Shown here in pieces: positions 24,076 to 35,640 of a stretch of 64,000 bases of DNA. Source of the stretch: Tolypeutes matacus (taxonomy: Eukaryota; Chordata; Mammalia; Cingulata; Chlamyphoridae); contig JAKSZT010054573.1 of NCBI GenBank assembly GCA_026826555.1, forward strand, positions 976,332 to 1,040,331, in the 5' to 3' direction. The number at the start of each line of letters is the position of its first letter. The stretch's first letter is position 1. Both the position numbers and the translations under genes were made by a program. Below the pieces are notes generated by a model. It was not told where the DNA came from. It was given only the letters and a program-made list of their open reading frames with translations, and made no database searches.

Positions 24076-25471
24076 GTTGTATTGGCAGCTGGCAAACAAG
24101 CAAGCAAAGAAATTGCATTCAGCATTCACACTGGCGTCTTGTGGGATCTACTTGCAAGTGCTAAATCTTCTTTCCACACCTACCTGCTTTTGTTCGTTTG
24201 AACAATTACGTTTACACGACACTCTTCCGTTACCTTTTGAACTAGCCCTCCTTAAAAAGGCACACGGATCCCCTGGCCCTGAAAGGAGCTTGAGCTGGTG
24301 AATCTTGTTACCACCAAGCACAGTTCAGTGTTAAGTTCTCAAGAATGAGGACCCTTTGACAGCCAAAGGGTGGCCCCTGGGATTTCTATGGTCAACTTAA
24401 TTGGGAAAAACCAGCAGGAAACCAGTTGAACCTTTTGAAGAAGAAATGACAAGGATCTCCTTGTTGTTATTTTCGTCAATATTGCTTAGAAGCAACCAGG
24501 GATCATATACTTGTATGTAGGAAAACAAATCGAAGGTGTGCTCTGTAAGAGAGCTGGGTGTTTAGTAAATGACCATGACAATCCCAAGACTTTAGTGTGA
24601 TTTTCGTATTGGGCGGCATTTTGGTAGAAGCATTGTGAGTCATGCACATTGGACAGAAGCCAGGGAGATGCCTGGGCAGCTCTGTTCTATTCAAATGCAC
24701 ACTACTTCCATGAGACTCCCTAAAGTACACTAGACTGCTTGTCCGTCCATCGGGAGCCTTTCCCACACTGCAGTCCGTCCATCCAGCTGCTCCACTGCTC
24801 AGTGTCGTTAGCATCACAAACTGAGGACGTTTGGCTTTATTTACTTAATTAAAAATGGTGAGCATATTGGAGGGATTAAAACGACTCTTCTGCATGTGGA
24901 CTTCTCCTGGGATAGTCTTTTCCAAAGGAAGAACTTGAGAAGAAAGGTAACTCAGTCTCTTTGCAGCAAAAAGGATTATAATGGTATTTCCTGACATTTT
25001 GTTGGCTTCTAAATGAACCACGCCACAAAATGCACTGTGCACAGGCATATTTATTTGCCATAGCATCTTTGACAAATGAAATTCTCCCATTAGACTGTGA
25101 ATAAAAACAGCTGTGCAATCTCAGACAAGTTACACAAATTGAAGATGGATTGAATTTAAAAAATGAAACAGTTATTGTGGAGTTTAAATTCCTCCAGCTT
25201 TTAGGTATCATTATAGACAACTTAATAATGCATTTTACACTAACTGTGTTTTTTCCAGAATGTAACCAGGGATTTCTAACTTTAATCTAGAAAATTGTTT
25301 TTGTTGTGGATCCTTTCCTATTATTGCTATAAAACAAAAACAAAAAAAGAGAAATAAAAATTATCTGTCAATAAAATTATTAAATTACATATTTCAGTTG
25401 AGCTATTTTAAAGTAGGAGCACAAATACAATGAGATTGAGGGTGTTTTACAGCTACTGAGAAGCCATGTTT
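24076..25471. other. Unannotated interval
   Basis: Nothing recognisable; minus-strand frames up to 114 codons are not supported. Confidence 0.4.
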
Positions 25472-25486
25472 GAAATATTAAAGTTT

Positions 25487-25591
25487 GGGAAACGGATGTG
25501 GCTCAAGAGGTTCGGCGTCCGTCTACCATATGGAGAGACCGGGGTTTGATCCCCGGTACCTCCTGGTAAAAAAAAAAAAAAAAAAAAAAAA
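25487..25591 (+). mobile_element. tRNA-derived SINE (DAS type)
   Basis: GGAAACGGATGTGGCTCAAG (A box) and GGGTTTGATCCCCGGTACCT (B box), ending in a long poly-A. The duplication GAAATATTAAAGTTT flanks it at 25472-25486 and 25592-25606, perfect over 15 bases, so this is a young copy. Confidence 0.95.
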
Positions 25592-25606
25592 GAAATATTA
25601 AAGTTT

Positions 25607-26169
25607 ATCATCATTTACATTGAAGCCATGTATCATTCAGAGCGTTCTACAAAGTACTGTAAATATTTTGTAAATGATACATAGCAACTTACTCTCCTGA
25701 AATTTCAGCAATGTTCTCTTAAAAATCTGTGTGTATTAAGAGTCATTCATTCAAATACAAAATAGAGATAGATGGTAAGAATAGTTTAAAAATGTATATG
25801 GTGGAGGAAGGGGAAATCTTTAAATGAGTAAAGGAGAAATGCCAGATAATGTATAGCTTCCTAATAAAGATGAGAAGCATATAGGCCACAACATCACAAT
25901 TTCATGGGACTTTAAGATTAAATTAGTCAGTCCAGATGCCCATTTAGCAGAAACTCAAAGGGCTGGTAGTGTGGGATATTTAGGATAGGGGAGAAATCAG
26001 TGGAACCCTGAAGCATAAACTGAGATTCGAGTTCTTTCTCAGTTTGCCCAGCATGCTATAGCTCCAGGTGCGCTTGGGGTAGTAAGGCACTGCTTTCAGA
26101 GACTTCTGGAGGCCAATGATGAAGCTATCCCAAAGTCCTTTCCTTCTCTGTTCTTGACATTGAGGATCA
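25607..26169. other. Unannotated interval
   Basis: AT-rich, nothing recognisable. Confidence 0.4.
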
Positions 26170-26672
26170 TACATTTACTTTGGTAGGTGTAATCATGTAC
26201 CCCAAGGAAAGATGTTTTCTCAGTCTCATTCTGCATTCCTGTGCGTGTGAACTCTTATGTAAATAGGACCTTTTGAAGACGTTCTTTCTAGATAAGGTGT
26301 GGCCCAGCTGAGTCAGGGTGCACCTTGTCTGGATTACTGGAGTCCTTTATAAGCAGAAGAAATTTGAGCAGAGTTAATCAGAGAAAGCCCCAGAAGGAGC
26401 AAGGAGCCAGAGGCTGGAATTCTGCAGAAACCAAAGAGCAGACCCAAGGAGTGGGGGAGCCCCATGCGACAGGAGGTGGAGATGCAAGCCAAGGAGACCC
26501 AAGGATTACAGCAAGCCAGCACCAGAATGTGTCAGACTTCAGGGAGAAAGCACAATCTTGCCGATGCCTTGATTTTGGATTTCTAGCTTCTGAAACGACG
26601 AGCCAGGAAATGCTCATTTAAACCAACCTATTGGTGGTATTTGTCATAGCAGCAGGGCAAACTAAGACAAAT
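26170..26672 (+). mobile_element. MaLR-type solo LTR
   Basis: Starts with GTAATCATGTACCCCAAGGA and ends GGTGGTATTTGTCATAGCAG then GGGCAAACTAAGACA. The middle has GCACCTTGTCTGGATTACTG and CCTTTATAAG, typical of MaLR LTRs. No internal region is present. Confidence 0.75.
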
Positions 26673-27141
26673 AGTTTCCCATTTCTGTGTGTTTCACACA
26701 TCACCGGTCACTGTACAAATGTCCCACTGACCCACTGTACTTGAGCCTCATTATATCTTCACTTGAATGTCCCTGAGCTAAGAAAGGACAGATTGATAGT
26801 GGGCAAATCCCTGATTCATTTGGATGAGATTTCAAAGGTTGGGTCATTATAAAAAATAATTCCTGCATTACAACCATCTATAAGACTTCTTATGTATGAA
26901 GATAAAATTAAACTCAGCAGTGGAATCCCATAAATACTTTGAACAAAAAATATGAAGTAGGCTAAATTGAAGAGGCAATCCTACTGATGATACAAAATTG
27001 GCACATTAGCACCAGTGGGTACTTGAGCCAGAGACTATCCTTATGGCAAGAATTAAGAAATATTAATGCATTACCTCCTGTTGTAATGGTCTTGTCAAGT
27101 ATTATAGAAATGCTTATCTGCTTTAAGTTTTTTTAAATTTT
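26673..27141. other. Unannotated interval
   Basis: AT-rich, nothing recognisable. Confidence 0.4.
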
Positions 27142-27232
27142 ATAATTTTTTTGAGGTACCGGGGCCTGGGATTGAACCCAGGATCTCGTACATACATGGG
27201 ACCTTGCTCAACCACTTGATTGAGCTCTGCTC
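27142..27232 (-). mobile_element. tRNA-derived SINE (DAS type), diverged, minus strand
   Basis: T-rich tail, then GAGGTACCGGGGCCTGGGAT TGAACCC (reversed B box) and TTGCTCAACCACTTGATTGA GCT (reversed A box). The 5' end is diverged. Confidence 0.8.
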
Positions 27233-28379
27233 TGCTTTATGTTTATTAGCAGGAATGATTTTATCCAAAAACCTTCAGGTAGATCAAATAGATATAATAA
27301 TTTATTCATTTTTCCATTTTTTAAACAATTTTATGAGTTTCTTATTTTTATTTTTATTCTGGTGGCTTATTTTCCATTTATTTTTACTGAGCGCACTGGC
27401 AGTCTCTGTGGGGAGTACAAAGATGAACATTTTCTTGTTATTTAGTGAAGTCCATGAAAACCATCAACATGCCATTTGATGTCTCTTAAACCATACGAAG
27501 ATGGCAGGTGCCCCTTTTGATGTGCTAAAAGCTAATGGGATCTGCATCTGTTGGATAAATAAACAAACTTTGATTCTGAACAGAAACATCACCAGCAAAA
27601 TCAGCTGGTGGAGGCTTGACAGAATTGAGAGAAATGTTCTAGTGAGGGCTCCGGGTCAGGGACTGTGATCTTAAGGAACCTCAGGGGACAAGACCTAGTG
27701 AATGCTGTCTTCAGTAGAATAAAATTTTAAAAATCTGCTAGGAAAGGGAACATGGCACACTCTTAAAGGGAGAACTACATTATCAACTACCCTATAAGGA
27801 ATCATTAAATACTTTATCACTTCTGTGTTTGAATTAGTAACACCGGCAGGGTGATTAGACACTGGCAAAAGGACTCAGAAGGAGTTAAAGCAATGAAACA
27901 TTGTGGAAAAGAAGATATCAGGGATAATTACTCCTCATTATTTTGTACATGTCTCTCTCACCCCCAAGGCTTCCAGAAGGCAAAGTGAGTTGACGTGGAC
28001 CTAGCAAGGAAACTCAGGGAGCCAAAGGTTCTTGTTTCGTCAGTGAGAGCTAGAAGTGTGACATCATTGCACACTTTTATTTTTTTTGTAATTATTTTCA
28101 GTCTGATTGTTTTATTGAGGCAGATCTTGCCTTTTCCTTCAAGTTGGGAAAGCCATGTGAACAAGGACCTTATTATGTTCTTTTGAGACAACATCCCTCA
28201 ACTTCCCAATGGGTTGCAGATTGGAAATGATTGGAAAACCTCCTTTTAGCAAGCAGGGAAGTTTAGCCATAGCTAAACCATCTAAATGATAGTGGGGTCA
28301 CCTGCCTGCCAAGCGCGTCAGTGTTCTCATTCTCTTCCACTTGGATTAGCTGTTACCTCTGCAGTGGTGAGCAGTGTTG
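27233..28379. other. Unannotated interval
   Basis: AT-rich on the left, nothing recognisable. Confidence 0.4.
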
Positions 28380-28991
28380 TGTGGGATCATGGTGCCCTGT
28401 GAGAACCTGATGAAAGCGATGGACCTCTGCTACAGAAGACGTCCTGTACATGCCAGACTTTGCACCCATCATTAGGATGTTTACCTGCTCACGAAAGCCA
28501 ATACATCAACCACATGTAAAACCACCTGCTCACTGGGCCAGCCCAGCGCTTCTTGAGTGTGTTCTAGAAGCGGTAGGCACCTTCTATGGCCCCATCATAC
28601 CTGAGTTGTGCGGTCAAGTTAGTTTTGTTACTGTTGAATGTCATGATCCCCTCTCACAGATTTATAATTTGCATGATCATATCAAAGGTTCTCTGCAATC
28701 CAGCAAGGAAGAAATCTGCTGATTTTGTTTCATTTGGCATTTCTCCAATGATAGGCTGCTGATCCTATTGATGTTTGCTAATATCCAGATGAAATGGCTT
28801 TAAGTGACCTACAGAGAGAACTTTCGGAATGTCTGTGCACAGAGCGAGGCAAAGCCTCTTCCCTAAAAGCCATGCTAAAACTGAATAAGATTCTGAAAAA
28901 TAACCATGGAACATCGCAGAAATTCATGCCAAGTGCATTCCTGACCTGTTGGGCCTTCCCTTCCACAGTTCTCTTGCCGACAAAAGCCTAA
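28380..28991 (+). pseudogene. Possible decayed coding remnant, not identified
   Basis: Several + strand frames follow one another: 28450-28722 (90 codons, with LECVLEAVGTFYGPIIPEL) and 28794-28991 (65 codons, with MALSDLQRELSECLCTERGK and LKAMLKLNKILKNN). Amino-acid composition looks more protein-like than the surrounding chance frames, and a frame and stop separate the pieces. I could not match it to a known family, and no poly-A or target duplication is obvious. It may be an old processed pseudogene or a chance frame. Confidence 0.2.
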
Positions 28992-29479
28992 CCCTACATC
29001 AAAACAACCATCTTCTCCTTCTGATCCAACATTCAGTCAACCATGACCTAGTGTGAAAAGAAAAGAAAATTCTAGGACTGTTCTGGACTGTGCCATTGGG
29101 GCACCACCACGGTTCCTGGTTTCTGTGGTGCCCCTTAGAGGTGCCTGTGCTTTGCCCTGTCCTGCTTGCTCGCCGAGTCCCCAAGGGGGGTGGCTACACT
29201 TTCAGTGCCTGTGTAAGCCTCCATTCCCACTCCTGCCTCTCTGGATTCTCAGGAAGCAATTTCCTCCGATCCTAGAGAAGACAAAAGGATGCCAAGTCAG
29301 AACTAACTTAATTTCCCAGTTGTTTACCTGCATGGTTGTCCTTTCCTTCTCGCTCTTGCCCACCAGCTGGGCTCGTCCTTCTACCCAAGCTTAGAGCCTT
29401 TCCCTTGGGCATCTTCTCTGTGTCCTTCCCCACCCATCATCCTCAACCCTCAGCCACCCTCTCTACCATCTCCTTTGCC

Positions 29480-29870
29480 TCGACTGCTAGAAACTTATAA
29501 ACATTTCCAAGCTTCTCCTTTCCAGAAAATAATTCAGTCTTCCTTGCAGCTTGCATCCCTCTCTAACTTTCTGCTTCTCCTTTCCTTTCATAGCCACAAT
29601 TTCTTGCAAAAATTGTCAATATCCACACCATCCATAATCTCACACCCCATGATCTTCTCAACCTGATAAAATCTAACTCTTCTACCTTCCTCTCCCCACC
29701 TAAATAGCTCTCCCGGTGACCTCAATGACAGTCTAATTTTCGTCTGATGTACCTTCTTTAGTCCTTTTCCTTCTTGACCTCTCTGAAGAACTTGAAACTG
29801 GACAGTGGGGTTTCTGGGGAGACATTTGCTATGACTTATCCTTCTTTTTCTCAACCAGAATAAAATTCAC
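29480..29870 (+). mobile_element. L2 LINE fragment (probable)
   Basis: The stretch GGTGACCTCAATGACAGTCT (29714) followed by CCTTCTTGACCTCTCTGAAG (29768) resembles the L2 region that encodes the reverse-transcriptase motif LDLSAAFD, but diverged. The pyrimidine-rich text to the left is consistent with the same element. Confidence 0.45.
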
Positions 29871-30097
29871 CAGCACTCCTGTGGCAGTCACTCATAATGT
29901 TATGCCCAGTGGTGGAAAAGGGAAAAGAATCACAACTATCATGTCAGGTCTCTGGACTGATTTGTCACTCAAGTGCTTATTGTTTGGGACATTGGAAAAG
30001 GCCATCTGGGGTTCATTGTCCTCTTAGTTCTTTATTATAAACTTTGGTTTCATGTGTCAGGCCAAAGTGGATTTTTTAAAAAGATGCTACTGTTTTC

Positions 30098-30172
30098 TTT
30101 CTTTTTTTTTTTTAGGGGGTACCAGTGATTGAACCTTGGACCTTGTACATGTTAAGCTACACCCACTCCACT
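30098..30172 (-). mobile_element. tRNA-derived SINE fragment, minus strand
   Basis: T-rich tail, then GGGGGTACCAGTGATTGAAC and CCTTGGACCTTGTACATG, the reversed B-box half of a DAS-type SINE. The A-box end is short. Confidence 0.75.
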
Positions 30173-30310
30173 ATTGTTGTCTTCTGAGTTGATCTTTTCT
30201 AAGTTGGTGAAGGGCTTTTAAACGTTTGTAGTGCACTTTCACATTTTGAATTGGCCTAGATTTTTTTTTTTTTTTAAGAGTTGCACAGTTTCATAAAGCA
30301 CAAAAAAAGA

Positions 30311-30400
30311 GTGTGGGAAGTGAATGCAGCTCAAGTGGTTGAGTGCCTGCTTCCCACGTACGAGGTCCCAGGTTCAATCTCCGGTACCTCCTTAAAAAAA
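30311..30400 (+). mobile_element. tRNA-derived SINE (DAS type)
   Basis: GGGAAGTGAATGCAGCTCAA GTGG (A box) and CAGGTTCAATCTCCGG (B box), ending TACCTCC plus an A-rich tail. Flanks are A-rich and a duplication is not clear. Confidence 0.88.
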
Positions 30401-30424
30401 AGAAAGTGTGTCCTGGTGGTTTGA

Positions 30425-31085
30425 GTCTTTTGTGGACCCCAGAAAGTCCTCTTCTTAAAGTGACGCCGTTCCTGTGCATGTAAACCTCTTTTATGTGGGA
30501 CGTTCTGATTAGATGCAGTTAAGAGACACTTTGGTTAGATTACTCTTGATTAGATTGCTTCAGGTACAGGCCTTTTATTAGATTACAGGACCCAGGGTGG
30601 GTCTTAATCCTTTACTGGAGTCTGTATAAACTGAGGAGAGGGGAGAGGAAAGCCGCCATTTTACCTTGCCATGTGAGAGAGGATTCCAGGATCACCTGCC
30701 TCCACAGAAAGACAGAGAAACTCCAGAGGCCAAGAGAGAGGCTGGAGGCTATAATCAGCAGAGCTGCTGAGTGGAAGCAATGAGGCCTGCAAGAGAGAGG
30801 GGAGAGATGAGTCATATGCCTGACTGCCCACAGCTGAGCTTGGGGAGAAAGTGAGCCTAGAGGGGAGAGCAGAGACTGGCAGCCATTTTGTCTTACCATA
30901 TGGCAGAAGTCCAGGATTGCCAGCCAGTGAAGCTTTCATGAGACACAGCTCTGATGATGCCTTGATTTGGACATTTTCACAGCCTCAGAACTGTAAGCTC
31001 TTTACCCTAATAAATTCCCATTATAAAAGCCAAACCATTTCTGGTATTTTGCTTTGGCAGCCTTTAGTGTTTACTAAAGACAGAG
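30425..31085 (+). mobile_element. MaLR-type solo LTR
   Basis: Begins near GGTGGTTTGAGTCTTTTGTG. It contains GGTGGGTCTTAATCCTTTAC, CCTTGATTTGGACATTTTCA and an AATAAA at 31009 followed by CATTTCTGGTATTTTGCTTT and a TTACTAAAGACA end. The layout is the same as the LTRs at 26170 and 44585. No internal region. Confidence 0.8.
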
Positions 31086-32053
31086 TGACTCTTATGTACA
31101 CAAGTCTGCAGAAGTTTTAGAGCTTATTAGAGCATGCATCATTTAAAATATGGTTCCTTTGTGCATAGAAAACATTTATGGTGCTACTACCTGTCTAAGA
31201 GATGGGAAAAATGTTTGAAAGTCATTTTGAAAGAAAAATTCAGGTTGATAGTCTGGGGAAATGCAGGGAGAGGTGGATTTGGTTTTGGAGTTGTTTTTCA
31301 TTCCTCTAAAAAGAAAGAGGTTGTCACTGCTGGTCTGAAGGCTAAAGCAGGGGTTGATTCAGATGCAACCAGGGACTCCTTCATGCTCAGCAGAAGTCGA
31401 CATTTACAGATTTGCAGAAGGTCATCTTCTCCCTTAGGCCAGATGACAACATGCCATCAATTTTCCTATTTAATTAAATCAATTCTAAAGGGACAAGTGG
31501 TCCAGAGCAGTTTACTGTCGCCTGAAAATTATTACTCCATTCAAAAGAAGTACTGAAATAAGCAAGACAACATCATCTGTTAAAGTCAGTAAGATAAATT
31601 TGCCATTTCCTTTTCTATTCTCAGCACCTGATAACATACTGAGGTCAGATTTTCTAGCGTCCAGGCTAACAGCCTTGGGCTGAAGTCAGAAAGAAAAGGT
31701 TAAAAACATTCCTTAATTTTGATATGCTGGCTGTTGAAGTCGCAACATTCTTCCGAAACATCCTTTATATGTGAAGTGAAATTCAGATGAAAACAAAACA
31801 ACTCCACGTTGGCTATAATGAGCATTTTGATTATTCAAAGCTTTTGGGCTATACTGTGGTTTCAAAAGCTCTTTCTTATCAAGTTGACTAGAAAAATGTT
31901 CCCATTTATTCAAGCTATATTTTAAGCCTCTTGTTAATTCAAATTTAAGCCGTGCTTGCTCATCACTTCTAAACATACAATTTTCTAGAGGACTCCCTCG
32001 ATCCCCATAGATAAAGAGGACTGAGTTCTTGGTTATTTCCTTGTTTGGGGAGT
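31086..32053. other. Unannotated interval
   Basis: A 140-codon + frame (31134-31556) has no recognisable domain and no supporting signals. No named repeat. Confidence 0.35.
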
Positions 32054-32092
32054 TTGTGTGTGTGTGTGTGAGAAAGAGAGACAGAGAGCGAG
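32054..32092. repeat. (TG)n then (AG)n microsatellite
   Basis: TG run at 32054-32070, then AGA/GAG runs. Confidence 0.9.
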
Positions 32093-32334
32093 AAGGTGCG
32101 AGAGAACGATCATGTTCTTTTATGTCATTGTTTTTTTCTTTGGGGAAAGCTTGGCTTCCACCGTGTCCTGCTGTGTCAGGGGTCTCCGAGAGCGCCGCCA
32201 GCTTCCGTGAGTCACTGGGGGACTCTTAAGGCTCAGCCTGGAGTTGGACTCACAGCTGTGATTTATTACAGCAAAGGAGATGTAACTACACATGGCATGA
32301 TTGCCTGTGTGTGAACTGTCCTGTGCAGAACCTA

Positions 32335-32985
32335 CGAATCGGCGGAGACTGGACGTGGATTAATAGTTGTCAGGGGCTGGGGTGGGGAGGAATGGGAAGT
32401 GACTGCTAATGGGCACAGGGTTTCCTTTGGGGTGATGGGGGTGTTCTGGGACTACACAGCAGCGATGGGTGCACAGCCTTGTGACTCTCCTAAAACCATG
32501 AGTCGTACAATTTTTTTTTTTTAAATCCCTGCGGGTCGCACATGATGCAACCTTCCTCAGGGGCTTTTATGAAAAAAAATTTTTTTTAAAGCTTTATTTT
32601 ATTTATTCATTCCCCGCCCCCCTGCCCCTTGTTGTTTTACACTCACCGTCTTGCTCTCTGTGCCTGCCTGTCTTCTCTTCTCGTCTTTAGGAGGCACCGG
32701 GAACCGACCCTGGGACCTCCGACGTGGGAGAGAGGCGCTCAATCGCCTGAGGCCCCTCAGCTCCCTGCTTTGTTGTGTCTCTCACTGTCTCTTTTTGTTG
32801 CACCAGCTCTCCGCATGGGCCGACTCGCTTTCACCAGGAGGCCCCGGGAAACGAACCCGGGACCGCCCCTATGGTAGACGGGAACCCAGTCGCTTGAGCC
32901 ACAGCTGCTTCCCGTGAACTGTACAGTTTCAAAGGGTGGAATTTATGGTATGTGAATTATAGCTCAGTAAAAAAATTCGAATCAC
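32335..32985 (+). mobile_element. Old L1 (L1M-type) 3' end, split by later insertions
   Basis: Left part: TTGTCAGGGGCTGGGGTGGG, GACTGCTAATGGGCACAGGG and TTTGGGGTGATGGGGGTGTT. Right part after the SINE: GTGAACTGTACAGTTTCAAA and GTATGTGAATTATAGCTCAG. Together these are the 3' UTR of an old mammalian L1, interrupted from about 32511 to 32913. Confidence 0.8.
32577..32913 (-). mobile_element. Long dimeric tRNA-derived SINE, minus strand
   Basis: Two reversed tRNA-like parts: one around 32690-32750 (GGCACCGGGAACCGACCCTG GGACC) and one at 32840-32913 (CGGGAAACGAACCCGGGACC, ending TTGAGCCACAGCTGCTTCCC). CT-rich linker and a T-rich tail at the left. It is inserted in the old L1 3' end. Confidence 0.85.
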
Positions 32986-34194
32986 CACTTTTCCACCTGA
33001 AAATAAAAACTATTTTCAGTTTCTCTGTGAAGCACTTACAGTGAGGACTTAATAAAAATTCTCAAGGTCATCGAGATATGGGAAGCAATGTCAGCCTCAC
33101 TCTGCAGGTCACAGGGATGTTCGAAGCGTCTCCTCCCTTCACGCGGCAGTTAGCGCTTCCGTCAGAAGCCTCGGCCTCACAGCTAGGAAAGCGTGGCGGT
33201 GTACACTTAGTGCTCCTGTGAAGTGTGTAGCTTTCTTCCTGTTAATCCTTCACCCTGCTTTCAATGTTTGGAGATATTGCCGATTTTTTTCACAGATGCA
33301 AGAAGAGTGTGAGGCAAAGGTATAATGAGGGCATTTGGAGATTCTCAGTCGCTCCTATGGCGCTATCACTGTTAAGAGTGAAAGATGTCTGTGGTGATGG
33401 CTGTGTGAAACTCAGGGCTTTCTCTCTTCTTAACCCAATGGAAATGCTGTTATATCTTCTACACTTGTTAGCTTGTGATTGGACTGAAAACAATTGGTCA
33501 AAAAAAAAATTCCTTTAAACGATGCCCTGGTCAAAATTGCATTTGTAGTTACTAGTTTTTTCAAGTCTAATGATGTCATTAGACAATGAGTCTAGTTTTC
33601 TCAATGATTTTTTTTTTATATTTGTGTTATTTTTACTTTTTTACTTTATTATTCATGTGCAAAATCATTTATCCTCACACTGTGCTATTTGATAAATAAA
33701 GTTACAACAAACTACTTCTCCAATAACAGGCACCAGTTGGAATAACTTCAACCTGTAAGCCGGGTACCAGCGGAATGGATTAAATGTCCAAAAACAGTGA
33801 GTTTTTAGAAGAATCTTTTATTTTTTGTTTCTGTTTTTATTAACTTGTGAAATTAAGCAGGTTCACTACAGAAAAGTAAGAACAAAACAGTTATTGGTTT
33901 TCTTAAGGGATATTACTGAGCATGCGCCATCTGTCACACTGTGGGAATGCAGTACACGGGGCTCCTGTCCTGTCCCCAAGGCTCCTTCCGTTATGGCGGC
34001 ATCTGCTAGCGCACCGGAAGAGGGTGACATTATGCCAGTGGGCGTGGCCCTTGGTCCCTCAAGCAGAGGATCCGGTGTGGCACATCCCTTTCGGGCTTAC
34101 TACAGAATTCCCAACAGCTTCACTTGAGCCCCAGAGCGAAGCCAAGGGTGGCTGCCAGGAGTAAATATTGAAAAAATTACGTAACAATTTTATG
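32986..34194. other. Unannotated interval
   Basis: T-rich stretch at 33605-33650. Frames to 100 codons are unsupported. Confidence 0.4.
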
Positions 34195-34665
34195 GGCCCT
34201 GGCTTAGTTTCCTGGCTGTTAAAACAAATACCATACTCTGGGTTGGCTTAAACAAGGGGAATTTATTGGCTCATGGTTTTGAGGCTGGAAGATGTCCAAA
34301 ATTGAGGCATCAGCAAGGTGATGCTTTCTCCCCAAAGACTGTGGCGTTCCGGCGCTGGCTGCTGGCGATTCCACCACATGGCAGTGCACGTGGCGGCCCC
34401 TCCTGGGCTCTCCTTTCCCTTCCCGGTTCAGCTGGCTGCCAGCTTCTGGCTGCTCCCTGTGGCTCTCTCTGTGTGTCTGGATTTCAGTCTCTTATAAAGG
34501 GCTCTGGCGACAGGATGAAGACCCGTCCTGACTGAGGTGGGCCGCACCTTGCCTGAGGTGGCCTCACCCAAAGGTCCTGTTTTCAATGGGTCATACCCTC
34601 AGGAATGGATTGAGAACATGTTCTTCACAGGTTCTTCATAGCTCCAAGCCACCACAGCCACACGT
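34195..34665 (-). mobile_element. MLT1/MaLR-type LTR, minus strand
   Basis: GGCTTAGTTTCCTGGCTGTT, then TGGGTTGGCTTAAACAAGGG and GGAATTTATTGGCTCATGGT is the reversed 3' end of such LTRs. The element continues to about AGCTCCAAGCCACCACAG. No internal region. Confidence 0.8.
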
Positions 34666-35099
34666 GTTACTTGCAATCCCTTAAAATTATAAAGCAATGT
34701 TCAAAATATCAGAACATTTGAGCCACTTGGGAATTTGGAAATACTTCAAAATAAGGCTGAATCAGAGCAGAAATCAACATTGCAGAAATGGAATTTTATC
34801 ACAGTCCAGCCTCACAGGAAACCCATTATCAGTAAAAGACAACATAAAAATATTTTAAAATGATAAGAAATTCTAGAAAAGAAAAGTTGGAGACTCAAGC
34901 TATACATATAGTTTAGGGAATTATTACATGTAGCTTTGGATTGCTTAACCTAGCAACAAGAAGGGAGCTTTCATTTTCTGCTTGTTGCCTAAGAAAGACA
35001 CCCTTCTGGGGGCAGGGATGGTGCCAGCAGCCCACCACCGCCGTCCACTGCCAAGCAAGGCGCTATAACCCAGCCCTTGGCGGGCGGGGTAGGATCAGC
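34666..35099. other. Unannotated interval
   Basis: Nothing recognisable. Confidence 0.4.
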
Positions 35100-35275
35100 A
35101 TTCATTGGCTATGGACTAAGCAGTTAAGGTCTATTATCTCATTTTATCCTTTTCACAGCTTGAAAATTAGGTGTTATTGTTATTTTTATTTTATAGCTGT
35201 GGAAACTGAACAATAAAGACCTATGCATTTTGCCCAGGAATGAATAGCTAGTAAGTGTCGAAGATGAGGCATAAT
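35100..35275 (-). mobile_element. MIR SINE, minus strand
   Basis: TCTATTATCTCATTTTATCC, then TTTATAGCTGTGGAAACTGA and GAATAGCTAGTAAGTGTCGA, the reversed MIR order. Confidence 0.75.
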
Positions 35276-35319
35276 TTCTCCTAAAAAATCATAGCTACTC
35301 TATTCTCTGTGTAGGCTAC

Positions 35320-35640
35320 CTTTTCATCACAATCTGGCAAATGCTTATTTGGTCTTTTGAGTTCTGGGTCAAAGATCACTTTATGCCTCACCTTTTCTGG
35401 GATGCATCATGGCCGGCTCTCTAGCAAAATTATGCTCATTTTCCTCTCTGTAGTGATTCCATGCCTCTCAAACCAGCTTCTGTGGGTGCTATTTCTTTAA
35501 CTCTTACACCTTAAGTACAGAAAATTGATCTTATTCATAGTACATTCCTGGAACCTGGCACACTCCCACGCATATAAGAAGTGCTCAGTAGATGTTTCCT
35601 AAGGAAAGGAATGACTGATCAATTGAAAGAATAAATCTTG
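35320..35640 (+). mobile_element. L2 LINE 3' end
   Basis: TTCCTGGAACCTGGCACACT, then GCATATAAGAAGTGCTCAGT AGATG and a GAATGAACA end match the L2 3' terminus (last exon-like text of the form 'cctggcacatagtaggtgctcaataaat'). The part to the left fits the L2 3' UTR. Confidence 0.7.
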
